From positions 124,001-188,000 of the forward strand of contig JAAFIP010000001.1 of the NCBI GenBank assembly GCA_013297865.1: a DNA stretch of 64,000 nt, given 5' to 3'. This document shows, piece after piece, positions 41,364 to 50,315 of this stretch. The DNA is from Polaromonas sp. Its GTDB lineage: Bacteria; Pseudomonadota; Gammaproteobacteria; Burkholderiales; Burkholderiaceae_C. A program made the position numbers and the translations under genes. Numbering within the stretch: position 1 is the stretch's first letter; every line of letters begins with the position of its first letter. The notes beneath the pieces were generated by a model that was not told the DNA's origin, did no database searches, and worked only from the letters and a program-made list of their open reading frames with translations.

Positions 41364-42407
41364 TCAATCCAGCGGCTTGATGCCCATGTCGGCCGCCAAC
41401 TTCACCCAGCGCTGGGCATCGCCCTCGAGGCGCTTTTTAAACTCATCGGGCGTGCCTGCGGCAGCGTCCATCGACAGCCCGGCCAGGCGCTCTTTGGCGT
41501 TGGGTGTGGCAGCCGCTTTGACCAGGGCCGCATTGAGCTTGTCCACCACCGCTTTGGGGGTGCCTGCCGGGGCTAGCACGCCAAACCATTGCTCATAGTC
41601 CATGCCTTTCACACCCAGCTCAGCCAGGGTGGGCACGTCAGGAAAGTCGGGGTGGCGTTTGGCCGTGGTCACGGCCAGCATTTTGAGCTTGCCGGCCTTG
41701 AGGTGCACTGCAGCGCTGGCCATGGTGGTCAGCATGAGGTCGGTCTGGCCGCTGATCAAATCGATCAGCGCAGGGGAGCTGCCTTTGTAGGGTACATTGG
41801 TAAACTGCGCGCCCGAGCCCGCGCGCATCAGCTCCACCACCACCGAGCCAGAGCCGATCATGGCCATGGTGACTTTGCCGGGCGCGGAGCGGGCAGCGTC
41901 AAGCACTTTGGTGGCAACGATACGGTTAATGCCCTCGGGCGTGGCTTTGACTGTCTGCAGCGCAGTGCCTACGGTTTTGTCCACAAAGGCGGGGTTGCCA
42001 AACAGGAAAGCGGGCGTTTTGGCCAGCAGGCCCACGGGCGTGAAGTCTTTGACCGCGTCATAAGGCATTTTGCGGGTGTAGATCGGTGCGGTGGTATGGA
42101 AAATATCCACCAGCACCAAGGTGTAGCCGTCCGCAGGCGACTTGGCCACAGCATCGGTGCCGATGATGCCGTTGGCACCGCCTTTGTTGTCCACCACCAT
42201 GGTCTGGCCCAGTACCGTGCCCATCTCCTGCGCTACCAGGCGGCCTGCGGCATCCGAGCTGCCGCCTGCCGGGAAAGGCACCACCAGCTTGATCGGCTTG
42301 GCAGCCGGAAAATCCTGTGCAGTGGCTGGCAAGGCTAGGACCATCATCACAGCACCCAGCACAGCGCTGGCATGGCGGCGGGAAAAAGCAGACATCGGCA
42401 TACCCAT
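41364..42407 (-). CDS. Bug-family tripartite tricarboxylate-type substrate-binding protein
   Basis: 347 residues with a signal peptide ending LPATAQ, then KPIKLVVPFPAGGSSDAAGRLVAQ, the family signature, and SGSVVVELMRAGSG-, VPYKGSSPALIDLISGQTDLM- and TLAELGVKGMDYEQWFGVLAP-type segments. These periplasmic receptors bind carboxylates or similar ligands and are very abundant in Burkholderiales. No TctA/TctB genes are nearby. Alternative ATGs lie 2 and 4 codons downstream. Confidence 0.94.
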   Translation of the reverse strand: MGMPMSAFSRRHASAVLGAVMMVLALPATAQDFPAAKPIKLVVPFPAGGSSDAAGRLVAQEMGTVLGQTMVVDNKGGANGIIGTDAVAKSPADGYTLVLVDIFHTTAPIYTRKMPYDAVKDFTPVGLLAKTPAFLFGNPAFVDKTVGTALQTVKATPEGINRIVATKVLDAARSAPGKVTMAMIGSGSVVVELMRAGSGAQFTNVPYKGSSPALIDLISGQTDLMLTTMASAAVHLKAGKLKMLAVTTAKRHPDFPDVPTLAELGVKGMDYEQWFGVLAPAGTPKAVVDKLNAALVKAAATPNAKERLAGLSMDAAAGTPDEFKKRLEGDAQRWVKLAADMGIKPLD

Positions 42408-42503
42408 CTCAAAAAGTAAAACAGCATTTGAGTCTATCAGCGAAAGCGCGCCTGCTGACCGCGCGCGTGCTGCGCAGGCTCATCGTTTAAACTGGCTTGA
42501 CTT

Positions 42504-43259
42504 ATGACGCATTCTTTGCCAACTCCTGCGCCCCAGCGGTTTGACCGGCTAGACGCGCTGCGTGGTCTGGCGATGGTGTGGATGACGGTGTACCACTTTT
42601 GTTTCGACCTGAACCAATATAAGTGGATCAGCCAGAACTTCTACCGTGACCCGTTCTGGACCTGGCAGCGCACCTGTATCGTCACGCTGTTTTTGCTATG
42701 CGCGGGCGCGGGCCAGGCCGTGGCGCTGCACCAGGGCCAGAGCTGGCAGCGCTTTGGACGGCGCTGGGTGCAGATCGCGCTGTGTGCGCTGCTGGTCACC
42801 GCCTCTTCGTATGTGATGTTTCCCAAAAGCTATATCTACTTTGGTGTGCTGCACGGCATTGCCGTCATGCTGGTCATCGTGCGCCTGACTGCACACTGGG
42901 GCGCCTGGTTGTGGCTGTTGGGGGGCATGGCAATTGCTACTAAATTAATAGCTGCTCCCGCGATATTCTATTGGCCTGGGCTGCAGTTTCTCAATGAAAA
43001 AGCCTTTAACTGGATCGGTTTTATCTCGCACAAGCCGATCACCGAAGACTATGTGCCCGTGCTGCCCTGGCTGGGTGTGATGTGGTGGGGCGCAGCGGCT
43101 GCGCAGTGGCTGCTGGCCCAGCGCCCGGCGCTGCTCACAGGCCCCCTGCCCGGCGGCGCGCGCCTGCTGGCCTGGATGGGCGGCGTCAGCCTGATCTATT
43201 ACATGGTGCACCAGCCCGTCATGCTGGGCCTGCTGGAGCTGGTGGCGCGGCTCAAATAG
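42504..43259 (+). CDS. DUF1624 (heparan-alpha-glucosaminide N-acetyltransferase-like) membrane protein
   Basis: 251 residues. It has the DUF1624 opening RFDRLDALRGLAMVWMTVYHFCFDLN, then about seven membrane helices, and ends with GGVSLIYYMVHQPVMLGLLE. The histidine in YHF is the likely catalytic residue by family analogy. A copy of the dispersed repeat encodes [13 protein letters not shown] at about residues 147–159, so it forms part of a membrane helix or loop. No neighbouring gene indicates its substrate. Confidence 0.88.
   Translation: MTHSLPTPAPQRFDRLDALRGLAMVWMTVYHFCFDLNQYKWISQNFYRDPFWTWQRTCIVTLFLLCAGAGQAVALHQGQSWQRFGRRWVQIALCALLVTASSYVMFPKSYIYFGVLHGIAVMLVIVRLTAHWGAWLWLLGGMAIATKLIAAPAIFYWPGLQFLNEKAFNWIGFISHKPITEDYVPVLPWLGVMWWGAAAAQWLLAQRPALLTGPLPGGARLLAWMGGVSLIYYMVHQPVMLGLLELVARLK
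42936..42981 (+). repeat. Dispersed AATAGCTGC repeat, copy 6 (inside the DUF1624 gene)
   Basis: A complete forward copy: GCTACTAAATTAATAGC, then TGCTCCCGCGATATTCTATT and GGCCTGGGC. Read in frame it gives [11 protein letters not shown]. Confidence 0.9.
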
Positions 43260-43267
43260 CCCTGCGC

Positions 43268-43828
43268 TTAGGCCCCAGGCGGCGGATACTCCACCCGGAT
43301 CACTTCCAGCATCTGAGGCCCCTGGGGCGTCATGAGGCGCACTTCATCGCCCTCTTTGCTTTTGAGCAAGGCGTGCGCAATCGGGGATATCCAGCTGACC
43401 TGCTGGCGGGCGCTATCAGCCTCGTCAATACCCAAAATGGTCACCGTGCGCTCCGTGCCGCTGGGCTCGGCGTAGGTCACCGTGGCGCCGAAAAAAACCT
43501 GGTCCTGCCCATGGTGCACCGACGGGTCTGTCACCTGCGCAATCTCCAGCCGCTTGGTTAAAAACCGGATACGTTTGTCGATCTCGCGCAGGCGCTTTTT
43601 GCCATACAGATAATCCCCGTTTTCGCTGCGGTCGCCGTTTTTGGCAGCCCAGTGCACCGATTCCACGATTTTCGGGCGCTCGTTGTCCATCAGGTCGAGC
43701 AGCTCCGTGCGCAGGCGCTCAAAGCCCTGGGCTGTGATGTAGTTCTTGCTTCCGGCAGGCAGACTGGGCAGGCCGGGGCCGCCATCGTCCTCGTCGCTGT
43801 CGGTTTCTTTGGTAAACGCTTTGCTCAT
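43268..43828 (-). CDS. greB: Transcription elongation factor GreB
   Basis: Rescues backtracked RNA polymerase by stimulating transcript cleavage. The 186-residue protein has an acidic/disordered N-terminus (SDEDDGGPG), then NYITAQGFERLRTELLDL, the coiled coil with GDRSENGDYLYGKKRLREIDKRIRFLTKRLE, which carries the catalytic tip acidic pair, and the C-terminal FKBP-like domain (VFFGATVTY … ISPIAHALL). It is convergent with the DUF1624 gene, 9 bases apart. No unusual features. Confidence 0.96.
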   Translation of the reverse strand: MSKAFTKETDSDEDDGGPGLPSLPAGSKNYITAQGFERLRTELLDLMDNERPKIVESVHWAAKNGDRSENGDYLYGKKRLREIDKRIRFLTKRLEIAQVTDPSVHHGQDQVFFGATVTYAEPSGTERTVTILGIDEADSARQQVSWISPIAHALLKSKEGDEVRLMTPQGPQMLEVIRVEYPPPGA

Positions 43829-43884
43829 GGCAGAAAGAAGCCTGGCACGTTGCCACCAGGCCAGAAATAATCCAATCCGCTATC

Positions 43885-44451
43885 TTACTTTTTGGGCGGC
43901 ACCAAAGGCGCGCCTTGCAGCACGATCTGGCTGGCGTTCAGCATGACTTTGAGGTCGGTGCCCTTGCCGATATCGATCATGTGCACAGCACGCCAGCGCG
44001 CGCGTTCCAGATCACGAAATGCTGCCATCACGGCGATTGACTTGACCTCTGGGCCAAACTTCATCGGCGGCAGGGCCTTTTGCTCGCCCGGGCGCAGCAA
44101 GGCCTCTTCCCGCTGGACCAGCTCGCCACCCAAAGTGGCCGTGTCTTTGTCAAACAGCGAGAAAAAGTCTGCCGCTTCAAACGGCGCGGCAGACTTGAGC
44201 GCATAGACCCGCACCGTCACGGGCGAGGCACGCTTGCGGGTGTCGGGGTTGACATCCGCCCCAGCGACCAGGGTCACCTGGATATCCGACACCACCGGCT
44301 TGGGTGGGCCTGAGGAGCAGCCAGCCAGGGCCAAAGCCGTAGCAGCCAGAGCGCCCCAGGCTAGGCGGCGCTGGCGGACCGTCCCACATGCGCCAGGCTG
44401 CAAACTGCGAGTCATCGCCCTTGAAAAAGCTGCAAAAGAGGCGTAAACCAT
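43885..44451 (-). CDS. tssJ: T6SS outer-membrane lipoprotein TssJ
   Basis: 188 residues. Long N-terminus, then a lipoprotein signal with lipobox LALAGC at about residue 45. The mature TssJ fold has PVTVRVYALKSAAPFEAADFFSLFDKDTATLGGELVQREE, the typical loop region. In a complete T6SS it anchors the TssLM complex to the outer membrane. AAGGA lies 6 bases before the ATG. It is divergent from tssA, 165 bases apart. tssL and tssM are absent from the window. Confidence 0.92.
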   Translation of the reverse strand: MVYASFAAFSRAMTRSLQPGACGTVRQRRLAWGALAATALALAGCSSGPPKPVVSDIQVTLVAGADVNPDTRKRASPVTVRVYALKSAAPFEAADFFSLFDKDTATLGGELVQREEALLRPGEQKALPPMKFGPEVKSIAVMAAFRDLERARWRAVHMIDIGKGTDLKVMLNASQIVLQGAPLVPPKK

Positions 44452-44616
44452 ACTATTCCTTTAACTTCAGCCAGTTACCAAAGCGTAACTAAAGGGTATC
44501 ACAGCCGTGCTCAGATTGGCAAACTGGCCCTGACTTGAAATTTGGCCCGTCCAATCGTTCTCCAAGTTAGACCCCTTTGTTACAGGGGTTCCATTGAGGT
44601 CGTTTAAAGAGGCACC

Positions 44617-45639
44617 ATGCTCAGTACCGCTTCCGTTGAAAGTCTGTTGAAACCGATCAGCGACTCGTTGCCCAGCGGCGAGGACCTTGAGTACGATCCA
44701 GCGTTCATGGCGCTGGAGGCAGATTCGCGGCCCAAGGCGGAGCAGCAGTTTGGCGATACGGTGATAGCGGCGGTGGAGCCGGAATGGCGCACCCTGGTGG
44801 GCAGTGCCAGCGAGCTGCTGGCGCGCTCCAAGGATGTCAGGGTGGCTGTTTTGGCCCTGCGCGCCGCCACCCACACCCAGGGCATTGTCGGTTTTGCGCT
44901 GGGCATGTCGCTGCTGGTCGAGCTGCTGGAGCGGTTTTGGGACACCATCCACCCCCAGCTGGACGCCGACGACAACAACGACCCCACCATGCGGCTCAAC
45001 GCCCTGGCCCCGCTGGCTGACAACGACATGGTCATCCGTGACCTGCAAGACTGCCAGATCGGCGTCTCGCGCACTGCAGGGCCTGTGCGCGTGCGCGATA
45101 TTGCCATCGCCCACAACAAGCTCAATGCCGGCCCCGGCGACCCGGGCTACACCCTGGGACAACTCGAAGGGGCGCTGCAGGACATCCGCAGTGAAAACCC
45201 TGAAGCGTTGGAAGCAGGCGTCAATGCCGCCGCGCTGGCCCAAAAACTTGAGGCGCTCATCCAGTCCAAAACCGGTCGCATTGATTCGGTAGAACTCAAA
45301 CCCCTGCGTACCCTGACCCATCTGGTGCGCCAGGCCTGCCAGGTCGATGGCGGCGATGCGGCCGAAGGCGAGACGGGCGACGCGGGAGCCGCAGGTGACG
45401 GAACGGGCCGCGCAGGCGCAGGGGCGATCCGCGGCGAGATCAATACCCGCCAGGACGCCCTCTTGATGCTGGACAAGGTGATCATGTTCCTGGAGCGCAC
45501 CGAGCCCGGCAACCCTGCCCCCTTGCTGATACAGCGCGCCAAACGCCTGGTAGGAGTAAGCTTCCTGAGCATCATGGAAGACCTTGCACCCGATGCACTG
45601 AGCAGTATCCAGAACATTACAGGCAGACCCCCCAGTTGA
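44617..45639 (+). CDS. tssA: T6SS protein TssA (ImpA N-terminal domain)
   Basis: 340 residues. The ImpA domain runs over about residues 10–130 (KPISDSLPSGEDLEYDPAF, RSKDVRVAVLALRAATHTQGI, LERFWDTIHPQLDADD). A central flexible acidic, glycine-rich stretch (residues ~245–275) leads to the C-terminal assembly part, RQDALLMLDKVIMFLERTEPGNPAPLLIQRAKRLVG. TssA coordinates sheath and tube assembly. A small dyad (ACCCCT / AGGGGT) lies 30 bases upstream. First gene of the tssA–B–C unit. Confidence 0.95.
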   Translation: MLSTASVESLLKPISDSLPSGEDLEYDPAFMALEADSRPKAEQQFGDTVIAAVEPEWRTLVGSASELLARSKDVRVAVLALRAATHTQGIVGFALGMSLLVELLERFWDTIHPQLDADDNNDPTMRLNALAPLADNDMVIRDLQDCQIGVSRTAGPVRVRDIAIAHNKLNAGPGDPGYTLGQLEGALQDIRSENPEALEAGVNAAALAQKLEALIQSKTGRIDSVELKPLRTLTHLVRQACQVDGGDAAEGETGDAGAAGDGTGRAGAGAIRGEINTRQDALLMLDKVIMFLERTEPGNPAPLLIQRAKRLVGVSFLSIMEDLAPDALSSIQNITGRPPS

Positions 45640-45699
45640 TGGGTGGCAACTTAATCCCGCATCGTTTTCTCATCGTTAACCCATCATAAGGAAATCACC

Positions 45700-46212
45700 A
45701 TGGCCACTAGCAGTCAAAAGTTCGTTGCCCGCAACCGGGCCCCACGCGTTCAAATTGAATACGATGTAGAACTGTATGGAGCGCAGAAAAAGGTGCAGCT
45801 GCCCTTCATCATGGGGGTGCTGGCTGACCTGTCTGGCAAGCCCGCCGATCCGCTGGCTCCCGTGGCAGACCGCAAGTTTTTAGAGTTCGACACCGACAAC
45901 TTCGACACCCGCATGAAGGCCATGAAGCCGCGCGCCGCTTTCTCGGTGCCCAACGTGCTCACAGGTGAAGGCGATCTGAAGGTAGACATCACGTTCGAGA
46001 ACATGGAAGACTTCTCACCTGCCGCCGTGGCGCGCAAGGTGGACGCCCTCAACAAACTGCTGGAAGCGCGCACCCAGCTGTCCAACCTGGTCACCTACAT
46101 GGACGGCAAAGGCGGCGCAGAAGAGCTGCTGGCCAAAGTCATGGAAGACCCTGCGCTGATGCAAACCCTGGCAAGCAGCAAAAAAGCCGATGACGGCACA
46201 CCCGCCGCTTAA
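45700..46212 (+). CDS. tssB: T6SS contractile sheath small subunit TssB
   Basis: 170 residues with the TssB/VipA pattern: NRAPRVQIEYDVELYGAQKKVQLPFIMGVLADLSG, RKFLEFDTDNFDTRMKAMKPRAAFSVPN, and a C-terminal helix. It forms the sheath with TssC and contracts to expel Hcp. It lies 60 bases after tssA and 46 before tssC with no terminator, so the three are one operon. AAGGA site present before the ATG. Confidence 0.97.
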   Translation: MATSSQKFVARNRAPRVQIEYDVELYGAQKKVQLPFIMGVLADLSGKPADPLAPVADRKFLEFDTDNFDTRMKAMKPRAAFSVPNVLTGEGDLKVDITFENMEDFSPAAVARKVDALNKLLEARTQLSNLVTYMDGKGGAEELLAKVMEDPALMQTLASSKKADDGTPAA

Positions 46213-46258
46213 GTTCACCGCGTCGACCTAATCCATACCAGCAAAGAGGAGTATCACC

Positions 46259-47755
46259 ATGGCAGAAAAACTGTCCCAAGATAGCGCGATCCAGGGCGTC
46301 ACTTTTGAAGGTGGCGACTTTGCATCGCTGCTGCAAAAAGAATTCAAACCCCGCAGCAACGAGGCCAAAAGCGCCGTCGAAGCCGCGGTGCAGACGCTGG
46401 CCCAGCAGGCGCTGAGCCAGACCAAGCTGATCGGCAAAGACGTGGTCGCCTCGATCAACGCCATGATCGCCGCCATTGACGAGAAGCTGTCAGCGCAGAT
46501 CAACCTGATCCTGCACAACGCAGACTTCCAGAAGCTCGAAGGTGCGTGGCGCGGCTTGCACTACATGGTCAACAACACCGAGTCGGATGAACATCTGAAA
46601 ATCCGCGTGATGGACATCTCCAAGCAGGAGTTGGGCAAGACCCTCAAGCGCTACAAAGGCGCCGCCTGGGACCAGAGCCCCCTGTTCAAGAAAGTGTACG
46701 AAGAGGAATATGGCCAGTTTGGTGGCGAGCCTTTCGGCGCCCTGGTGGGCGACTACCACTTTGACCAGAGCCCTCCTGATGTGGAGCTCTTGGGCGAGAT
46801 GGCCAAGATTGCAGCGTCTGCACACGCCCCCTTCATCACCGGCGCCAGCCCCACGCTGATGCAGATGGAGTCGTGGCAAGAGCTGGCCAATCCGCGCGAT
46901 TTGACCAAAATCTTCTCCACCCCCGAGTACGCTGGCTGGCGCAGTCTGCGCGAGTCCGACGACTCCAAATACCTGGGCATGTGCATGCCGCGCTTCTTGG
47001 CCCGCACACCCTATGGTGCCAAGACCAACCCGGTGGAAGAGTTTGACTTTGAGGAAGACACCGCAGGCGCCGACCACAGCAAATACGCCTGGGCCAATGC
47101 AGCCTATGCCATGGCCACCAACATCAACCGCTCCTACAAGCAGTACGGCTGGGGCTCGCGCATCCGCGGTATCGAGTCGGGCGGCGCAGTGGAAAACCTG
47201 CCTTTGCACACCTTCCCCACCGACGACGGCGGTGTGGACCAGAAGTGCCCCACCGAAATCGCCATCAGCGACCGCCGCGAGGCCGAGCTGTCCAAGAGCG
47301 GCCTGCTGTCGCTGATTCACCGCAAGAACTCTGACTTTGCAGCCTTCATCGGCTCCCAGTCCCTGAACAAGCCTGCAGAATACGACGACCCAGACGCTAC
47401 TGCCAACGCCAACCTGGCTGCACGCCTGCCCTATCTGTTTGCCTGCAACCGCTTTGCCCACTACCTCAAGTGCATCGTGCGCGACAAGATCGGCAGCTTC
47501 AAGGAAAAAGACGAGATGCAACGCTGGCTCAATGCCTGGATCATGAACTACGTGGATGGCGACCCAGTCAACTCGTCGGAAATCACCAAGGCGCAGAAGC
47601 CGCTGGCCGCCGCCGAGGTGGTAGTGGAAGAAATCGAAGGCAACCCTGGCTACTACAGCAGCAAGTTCTTCCTGCGCCCACACTACCAGCTCGAAGGCCT
47701 GACGGTATCGCTGCGTCTGGTCTCCAAGCTGCCATCGGCCAAAGGCGGTTCCTGA
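46259..47755 (+). CDS. tssC: T6SS contractile sheath large subunit TssC
   Basis: 498 residues, normal length. Conserved blocks are LEGAWRGLHYMVNNTESDEHLKIRVMDISK, GLVGDY-type GALVGDYHFDQ, AYGxxTNPVEEFDFEED, RLPYLFACNRFAHYLKCIVRDKIGSFK and the C-terminal HYQLEGLTVSLRLVSKLP. It ends at a strong terminator, which separates it from hcp. Partner of TssB. Confidence 0.98.
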   Translation: MAEKLSQDSAIQGVTFEGGDFASLLQKEFKPRSNEAKSAVEAAVQTLAQQALSQTKLIGKDVVASINAMIAAIDEKLSAQINLILHNADFQKLEGAWRGLHYMVNNTESDEHLKIRVMDISKQELGKTLKRYKGAAWDQSPLFKKVYEEEYGQFGGEPFGALVGDYHFDQSPPDVELLGEMAKIAASAHAPFITGASPTLMQMESWQELANPRDLTKIFSTPEYAGWRSLRESDDSKYLGMCMPRFLARTPYGAKTNPVEEFDFEEDTAGADHSKYAWANAAYAMATNINRSYKQYGWGSRIRGIESGGAVENLPLHTFPTDDGGVDQKCPTEIAISDRREAELSKSGLLSLIHRKNSDFAAFIGSQSLNKPAEYDDPDATANANLAARLPYLFACNRFAHYLKCIVRDKIGSFKEKDEMQRWLNAWIMNYVDGDPVNSSEITKAQKPLAAAEVVVEEIEGNPGYYSSKFFLRPHYQLEGLTVSLRLVSKLPSAKGGS

Positions 47756-47778
47756 TCTTATTGAACGGCTTCACATCA

Positions 47779-47806
47779 AGGGCTGCACTATGCAGCCCTT
47801 TTTTTA
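47779..47806 (+). terminator. Terminator between tssC and hcp
   Basis: Perfect 9-bp stem (AGGGCTGCA / TGCAGCCCT), 3-base loop, then eight T. It implies that hcp has its own promoter; TTGGAA (47868) and TTTATA (47892) with 18 bases between are a possible, weak one. Confidence 0.9.
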
Positions 47807-47983
47807 TTCGGGTGCACTACGGTTTGCCATCGGATATGTCACTGTTTGTAGCTTTGTGGAAAATTTATTGGAAATATTTGCAAATACTCGTTTTATATAT
47901 GCGCAGCGAAACCCCGGTTTTGCAGCGAGGGACTAGCTAACTTTTGGGCGGAGCATCCGCGTTTAACTTAACGGAGCAAAAAC

Positions 47984-48460
47984 ATGAGTATTGACTGTCA
48001 CTTGAAACTGGACGGCGTAAAAGGTGAATCTACCCACGCCAAGCACAAAGACGAAATTGCACTGCAAAGCTGGAGCTGGGGCGTGGCCAACAGCAGCAAC
48101 AGCAGCGGCGGCGGTATGGCGGTGGGCAAAGGCAAACCGCAGGACCTGCACTTCACCAAGAAATACGACAACGCATCGCCTGTGTTGTCCAAAAACTGCG
48201 CCAACGGCACCCACTTCAAGGAAGCCACGATCTCGATGTCGCTGGCTGGCGGCAAGCAGGAAGATTTTCTGGTCATCAAGCTCAAGGAAGTCTTCATCAG
48301 CAGCCACCAGGTCAGCGCAGGCTCTGGCGGCGAAGTGTCTGACCAGATCTCCATGAACTATGGCGATATCGAGTATTCCTACAAGCCACAGAAAGACGAC
48401 GGTTCTTTGGGCGGCGAAGTCAAGTTTGGCTGGAACACCCGCACGACTGAGACACGCTGA
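47984..48460 (+). CDS. hcp: T6SS tube protein Hcp (TssD)
   Basis: 158 residues of the Hcp1 type: SIDCHLKLDGVKGESTHAKHKDEIALQSWSWG, then LHFTKKYDNASPVLSKNCANGTHFKEATISM and KLKEVFISSHQV. Hexameric rings stack inside the TssBC sheath and are secreted with effectors. Separate transcription, shown by terminators on both sides, is common for hcp. There is no vgrG or effector gene next to it, so its cognate load is unknown. Confidence 0.97.
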   Translation: MSIDCHLKLDGVKGESTHAKHKDEIALQSWSWGVANSSNSSGGGMAVGKGKPQDLHFTKKYDNASPVLSKNCANGTHFKEATISMSLAGGKQEDFLVIKLKEVFISSHQVSAGSGGEVSDQISMNYGDIEYSYKPQKDDGSLGGEVKFGWNTRTTETR

Positions 48461-48475
48461 TCAGCAGCACCATGC

Positions 48476-48511
48476 AAAAAGCCCGTCTGGCGCAGGCCGG
48501 ACGGGCTTTTT
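48476..48511 (+). terminator. Terminator after hcp
   Basis: Arms AAAAAGCCCGTC / GACGGGCTTTTT (12 bp) around a 12-base loop. Symmetry means that it could also stop transcripts of the tRNA and dnaQ from the other side. Confidence 0.88.
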
Positions 48512-48525
48512 GTTGAGTGATATTG

Positions 48526-48600
48526 TGGTGGGCGGTACTGGGATCGAACCAGTGGCTTCCACCGTGTGAAGGTGGCACTCTACCGCTGAGTTAACCGCCC
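48526..48600 (-). tRNA. tRNA-Val (anticodon CAC)
   Basis: Reading the minus strand, the acceptor stem GGGCGGT pairs with ACCGCCC. The D arm contains CTCAGCGGTAGAG, the anticodon arm is CCACC-TTCACAC-GGTGG (anticodon CAC, codon GUG), and the T arm is ACTGG-TTCGATC-CCAGT. The 3' CCA is encoded. 75 bases including CCA. Confidence 0.95.
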
Positions 48601-48650
48601 AGAGCCTTAAATTATACCCCGGATTGTGGCGCTCAGGCAAGGCGACGGGG

Positions 48651-49364
48651 CTAACCCGCCGCTGCCATCGCGCGCCACACCGTCTTGCCGCTGCTGGCTT
48701 TGTCAATCTGCTGCAGCACATCGTCGTGGGCCGCATTTTCGCTGTCGCTGGCAGGCAGCACCGTCAGCTCCAGGCTGCTCAGGTCCAATGCCGCGCTGTG
48801 CGCGCCCCCACTGCGGCTGTCCGAGCCCGCATCGATCATCAGCGCATCCTGGCCCCGTGTGAGGCTGATATAGACATCGGCCAGCAGCTCTGCGTCCAGC
48901 AGCGCGCCATGCAGGGTACGGCTTGAATTGTCCACGCCCAGGCGGTCACACAGGGCGTCCAGGCCATTGCGTTTGCCGGGGTACAACTCTTTGGCCATAG
49001 CCAGGCTGTCGGTGATTTTGCTAACATGGCTCTTGAACTCGCCCTTGCCCAGCTTGGCCAACTCCATGTTCAGAAAGCCCACATCGAACGGCGCATTGTG
49101 GATGATGATCTCAGCGCCCTGCACAAACTCCAGAAACTCATCGGCGATGGCGGCAAACTTGGGTTTGTCGGCCAGAAACTCGCTGGTGATGCCGTGCACG
49201 CGCAGGGCCTCTTCGTGGCTGTCGCGCTCGGGGTTGATGTAGAAATGCTTGTTGTTTTTGGTCAGCTTGCGGCTGACCAGCTCCACGCAAGCCAGCTCCA
49301 GAATGCGGTCGCCGCCTGTGGCAGACAGGCCTGTGGTTTCGGTGTCGAGAAAAATTTGTCGCAT
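48651..49364 (-). CDS. dnaQ: DNA polymerase III epsilon subunit (3'-5' proofreading exonuclease)
   Basis: 237 residues. The DEDDh exonuclease motifs are visible: FLDTETTGL (ExoI), IIHNAPFDVGFLN (ExoII) and HGALLDAELLADVY (ExoIII with its histidine). The C-terminal ~60 residues form the alpha-subunit-binding tail. Start chosen at MRQIF, the family norm, over an ATG nine codons further up. It precedes the tRNA-Val gene by 51 bases. The OmpA-like operon upstream is separated by a terminator. Confidence 0.96.
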   Translation of the reverse strand: MRQIFLDTETTGLSATGGDRILELACVELVSRKLTKNNKHFYINPERDSHEEALRVHGITSEFLADKPKFAAIADEFLEFVQGAEIIIHNAPFDVGFLNMELAKLGKGEFKSHVSKITDSLAMAKELYPGKRNGLDALCDRLGVDNSSRTLHGALLDAELLADVYISLTRGQDALMIDAGSDSRSGGAHSAALDLSSLELTVLPASDSENAAHDDVLQQIDKASSGKTVWRAMAAAG

Positions 49365-49390
49365 GCTGTGATGGTAACCAAAAACAGGCA

Positions 49391-49420
49391 AAAAAAGAGC
49401 AGCATTCTCGCGAATGCTGC
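49391..49420 (-). terminator. Terminator of the HHH–OmpA-like operon
   Basis: On the minus strand GCAGCATTC-GCGA-GAATGCTGC (perfect 9-bp stem, 4-base loop) is followed by TC and seven T. A textbook intrinsic terminator upstream of dnaQ. Confidence 0.93.
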
Positions 49421-49471
49421 CCTAAACCCTAGTGAGAAATGTGTCTGTATCTGGGGGTGCAGCTTGCAGCC

Positions 49472-50305
49472 TCAGAGCTTTTTGAACTCAATGCGGCGAT
49501 TTTTGGCTTTACCCTCTGCGCTGGCGTTGTCCCCTATGGGCGCAGCATCGCCATAGCCCTTGGTACGCAGCAGTTGGGAATCAATGCCCTTGGAAGCCAG
49601 GTAGGCGGCGACCGACTTGGCGCGCCGTTCGCTAAGCGCCTGGTTGGCCGCCGGATTGCCCACATTGTCGGTGTGCCCGCCCACCTCGTAAGGCGCTTTG
49701 ATGCAGGGCACCACCGCGTCCAGCAGCTTGCGGGCGCCCTGGGTGAGCTGGGCTGAGCCAGTGGCAAAGGTGGCAGCCACCGCGATGGTGTCGCCGCACT
49801 GCACATCTTGCGCCGTGGCGGCAGGCCCAGCCGCTATGCTGAGCTGGTTGTCGATGACGGCCATGGGGTAGATGGCCTTGGCTTCATCGCCCCGCGCCGC
49901 CTTGACCGCTTCACTGGCCACGCTGCCCTGCAAGGCAACCGTGATGAGGCCTTTGGCCGTGGCATCAACCGTCAGCTTGTCGATCACATTGGCTGCACCA
50001 TACTTGGCCACTGCAGCATCGACAATGGCTTTTTTGCTGGCATCATCGGGCACCGTGCCTTGCAGCGTCAGCTTGTTGCCATCCCATGAGGCTTGATGCG
50101 TCACAGGTGCGGGCGCTGCAGGGGCAGCAGGCGCAGCGGGTACGGGCGCAGCGGGTGTTGCGGCAATAGGCGCTGCGCCGCAGCAAGACGCGGCAGATCC
50201 CGGGCCGCGCCCGCTCAGCCACATCCACAGCAGAATGATCAATGCAATGACGGCAATGATCCAGGTCCAGCGCGTATAGCGTGGCCAGTCAAGTTGTTGT
50301 GCCAT
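49472..50305 (-). CDS. OmpA-family protein with BON-like repeats
   Basis: 277 residues. One N-terminal transmembrane helix (WTWIIAVIALIILLWMWLSG) is followed by an alanine/proline linker, then about 100 residues with two BON-like units (SWDGNKLTLQGTVPDDASKKAIVDAA). The C-terminal OmpA peptidoglycan-binding domain (ATFATGSAQLTQGARKLLDAV, GGHTDNVGNPAANQALSERRAKSVAAYL, KGYGDAAPIG) closes it. It looks like an inner-membrane-anchored, peptidoglycan-binding protein. AGGAG 6 bases upstream fixes the ATG. It is 10 bases after the HHH gene. T6SS accessory roles exist for OmpA-like proteins but are not shown. Confidence 0.9.
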   Translation of the reverse strand: MAQQLDWPRYTRWTWIIAVIALIILLWMWLSGRGPGSAASCCGAAPIAATPAAPVPAAPAAPAAPAPVTHQASWDGNKLTLQGTVPDDASKKAIVDAAVAKYGAANVIDKLTVDATAKGLITVALQGSVASEAVKAARGDEAKAIYPMAVIDNQLSIAAGPAATAQDVQCGDTIAVAATFATGSAQLTQGARKLLDAVVPCIKAPYEVGGHTDNVGNPAANQALSERRAKSVAAYLASKGIDSQLLRTKGYGDAAPIGDNASAEGKAKNRRIEFKKL

Positions 50306-50315
50306 GGAGGACTCC

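Noticed and set aside
44452-44616. Sigma-54 promoter before tssA
   Set aside because: TGGC-like pieces exist but none has the GG-N10-GC spacing, so it is not called.
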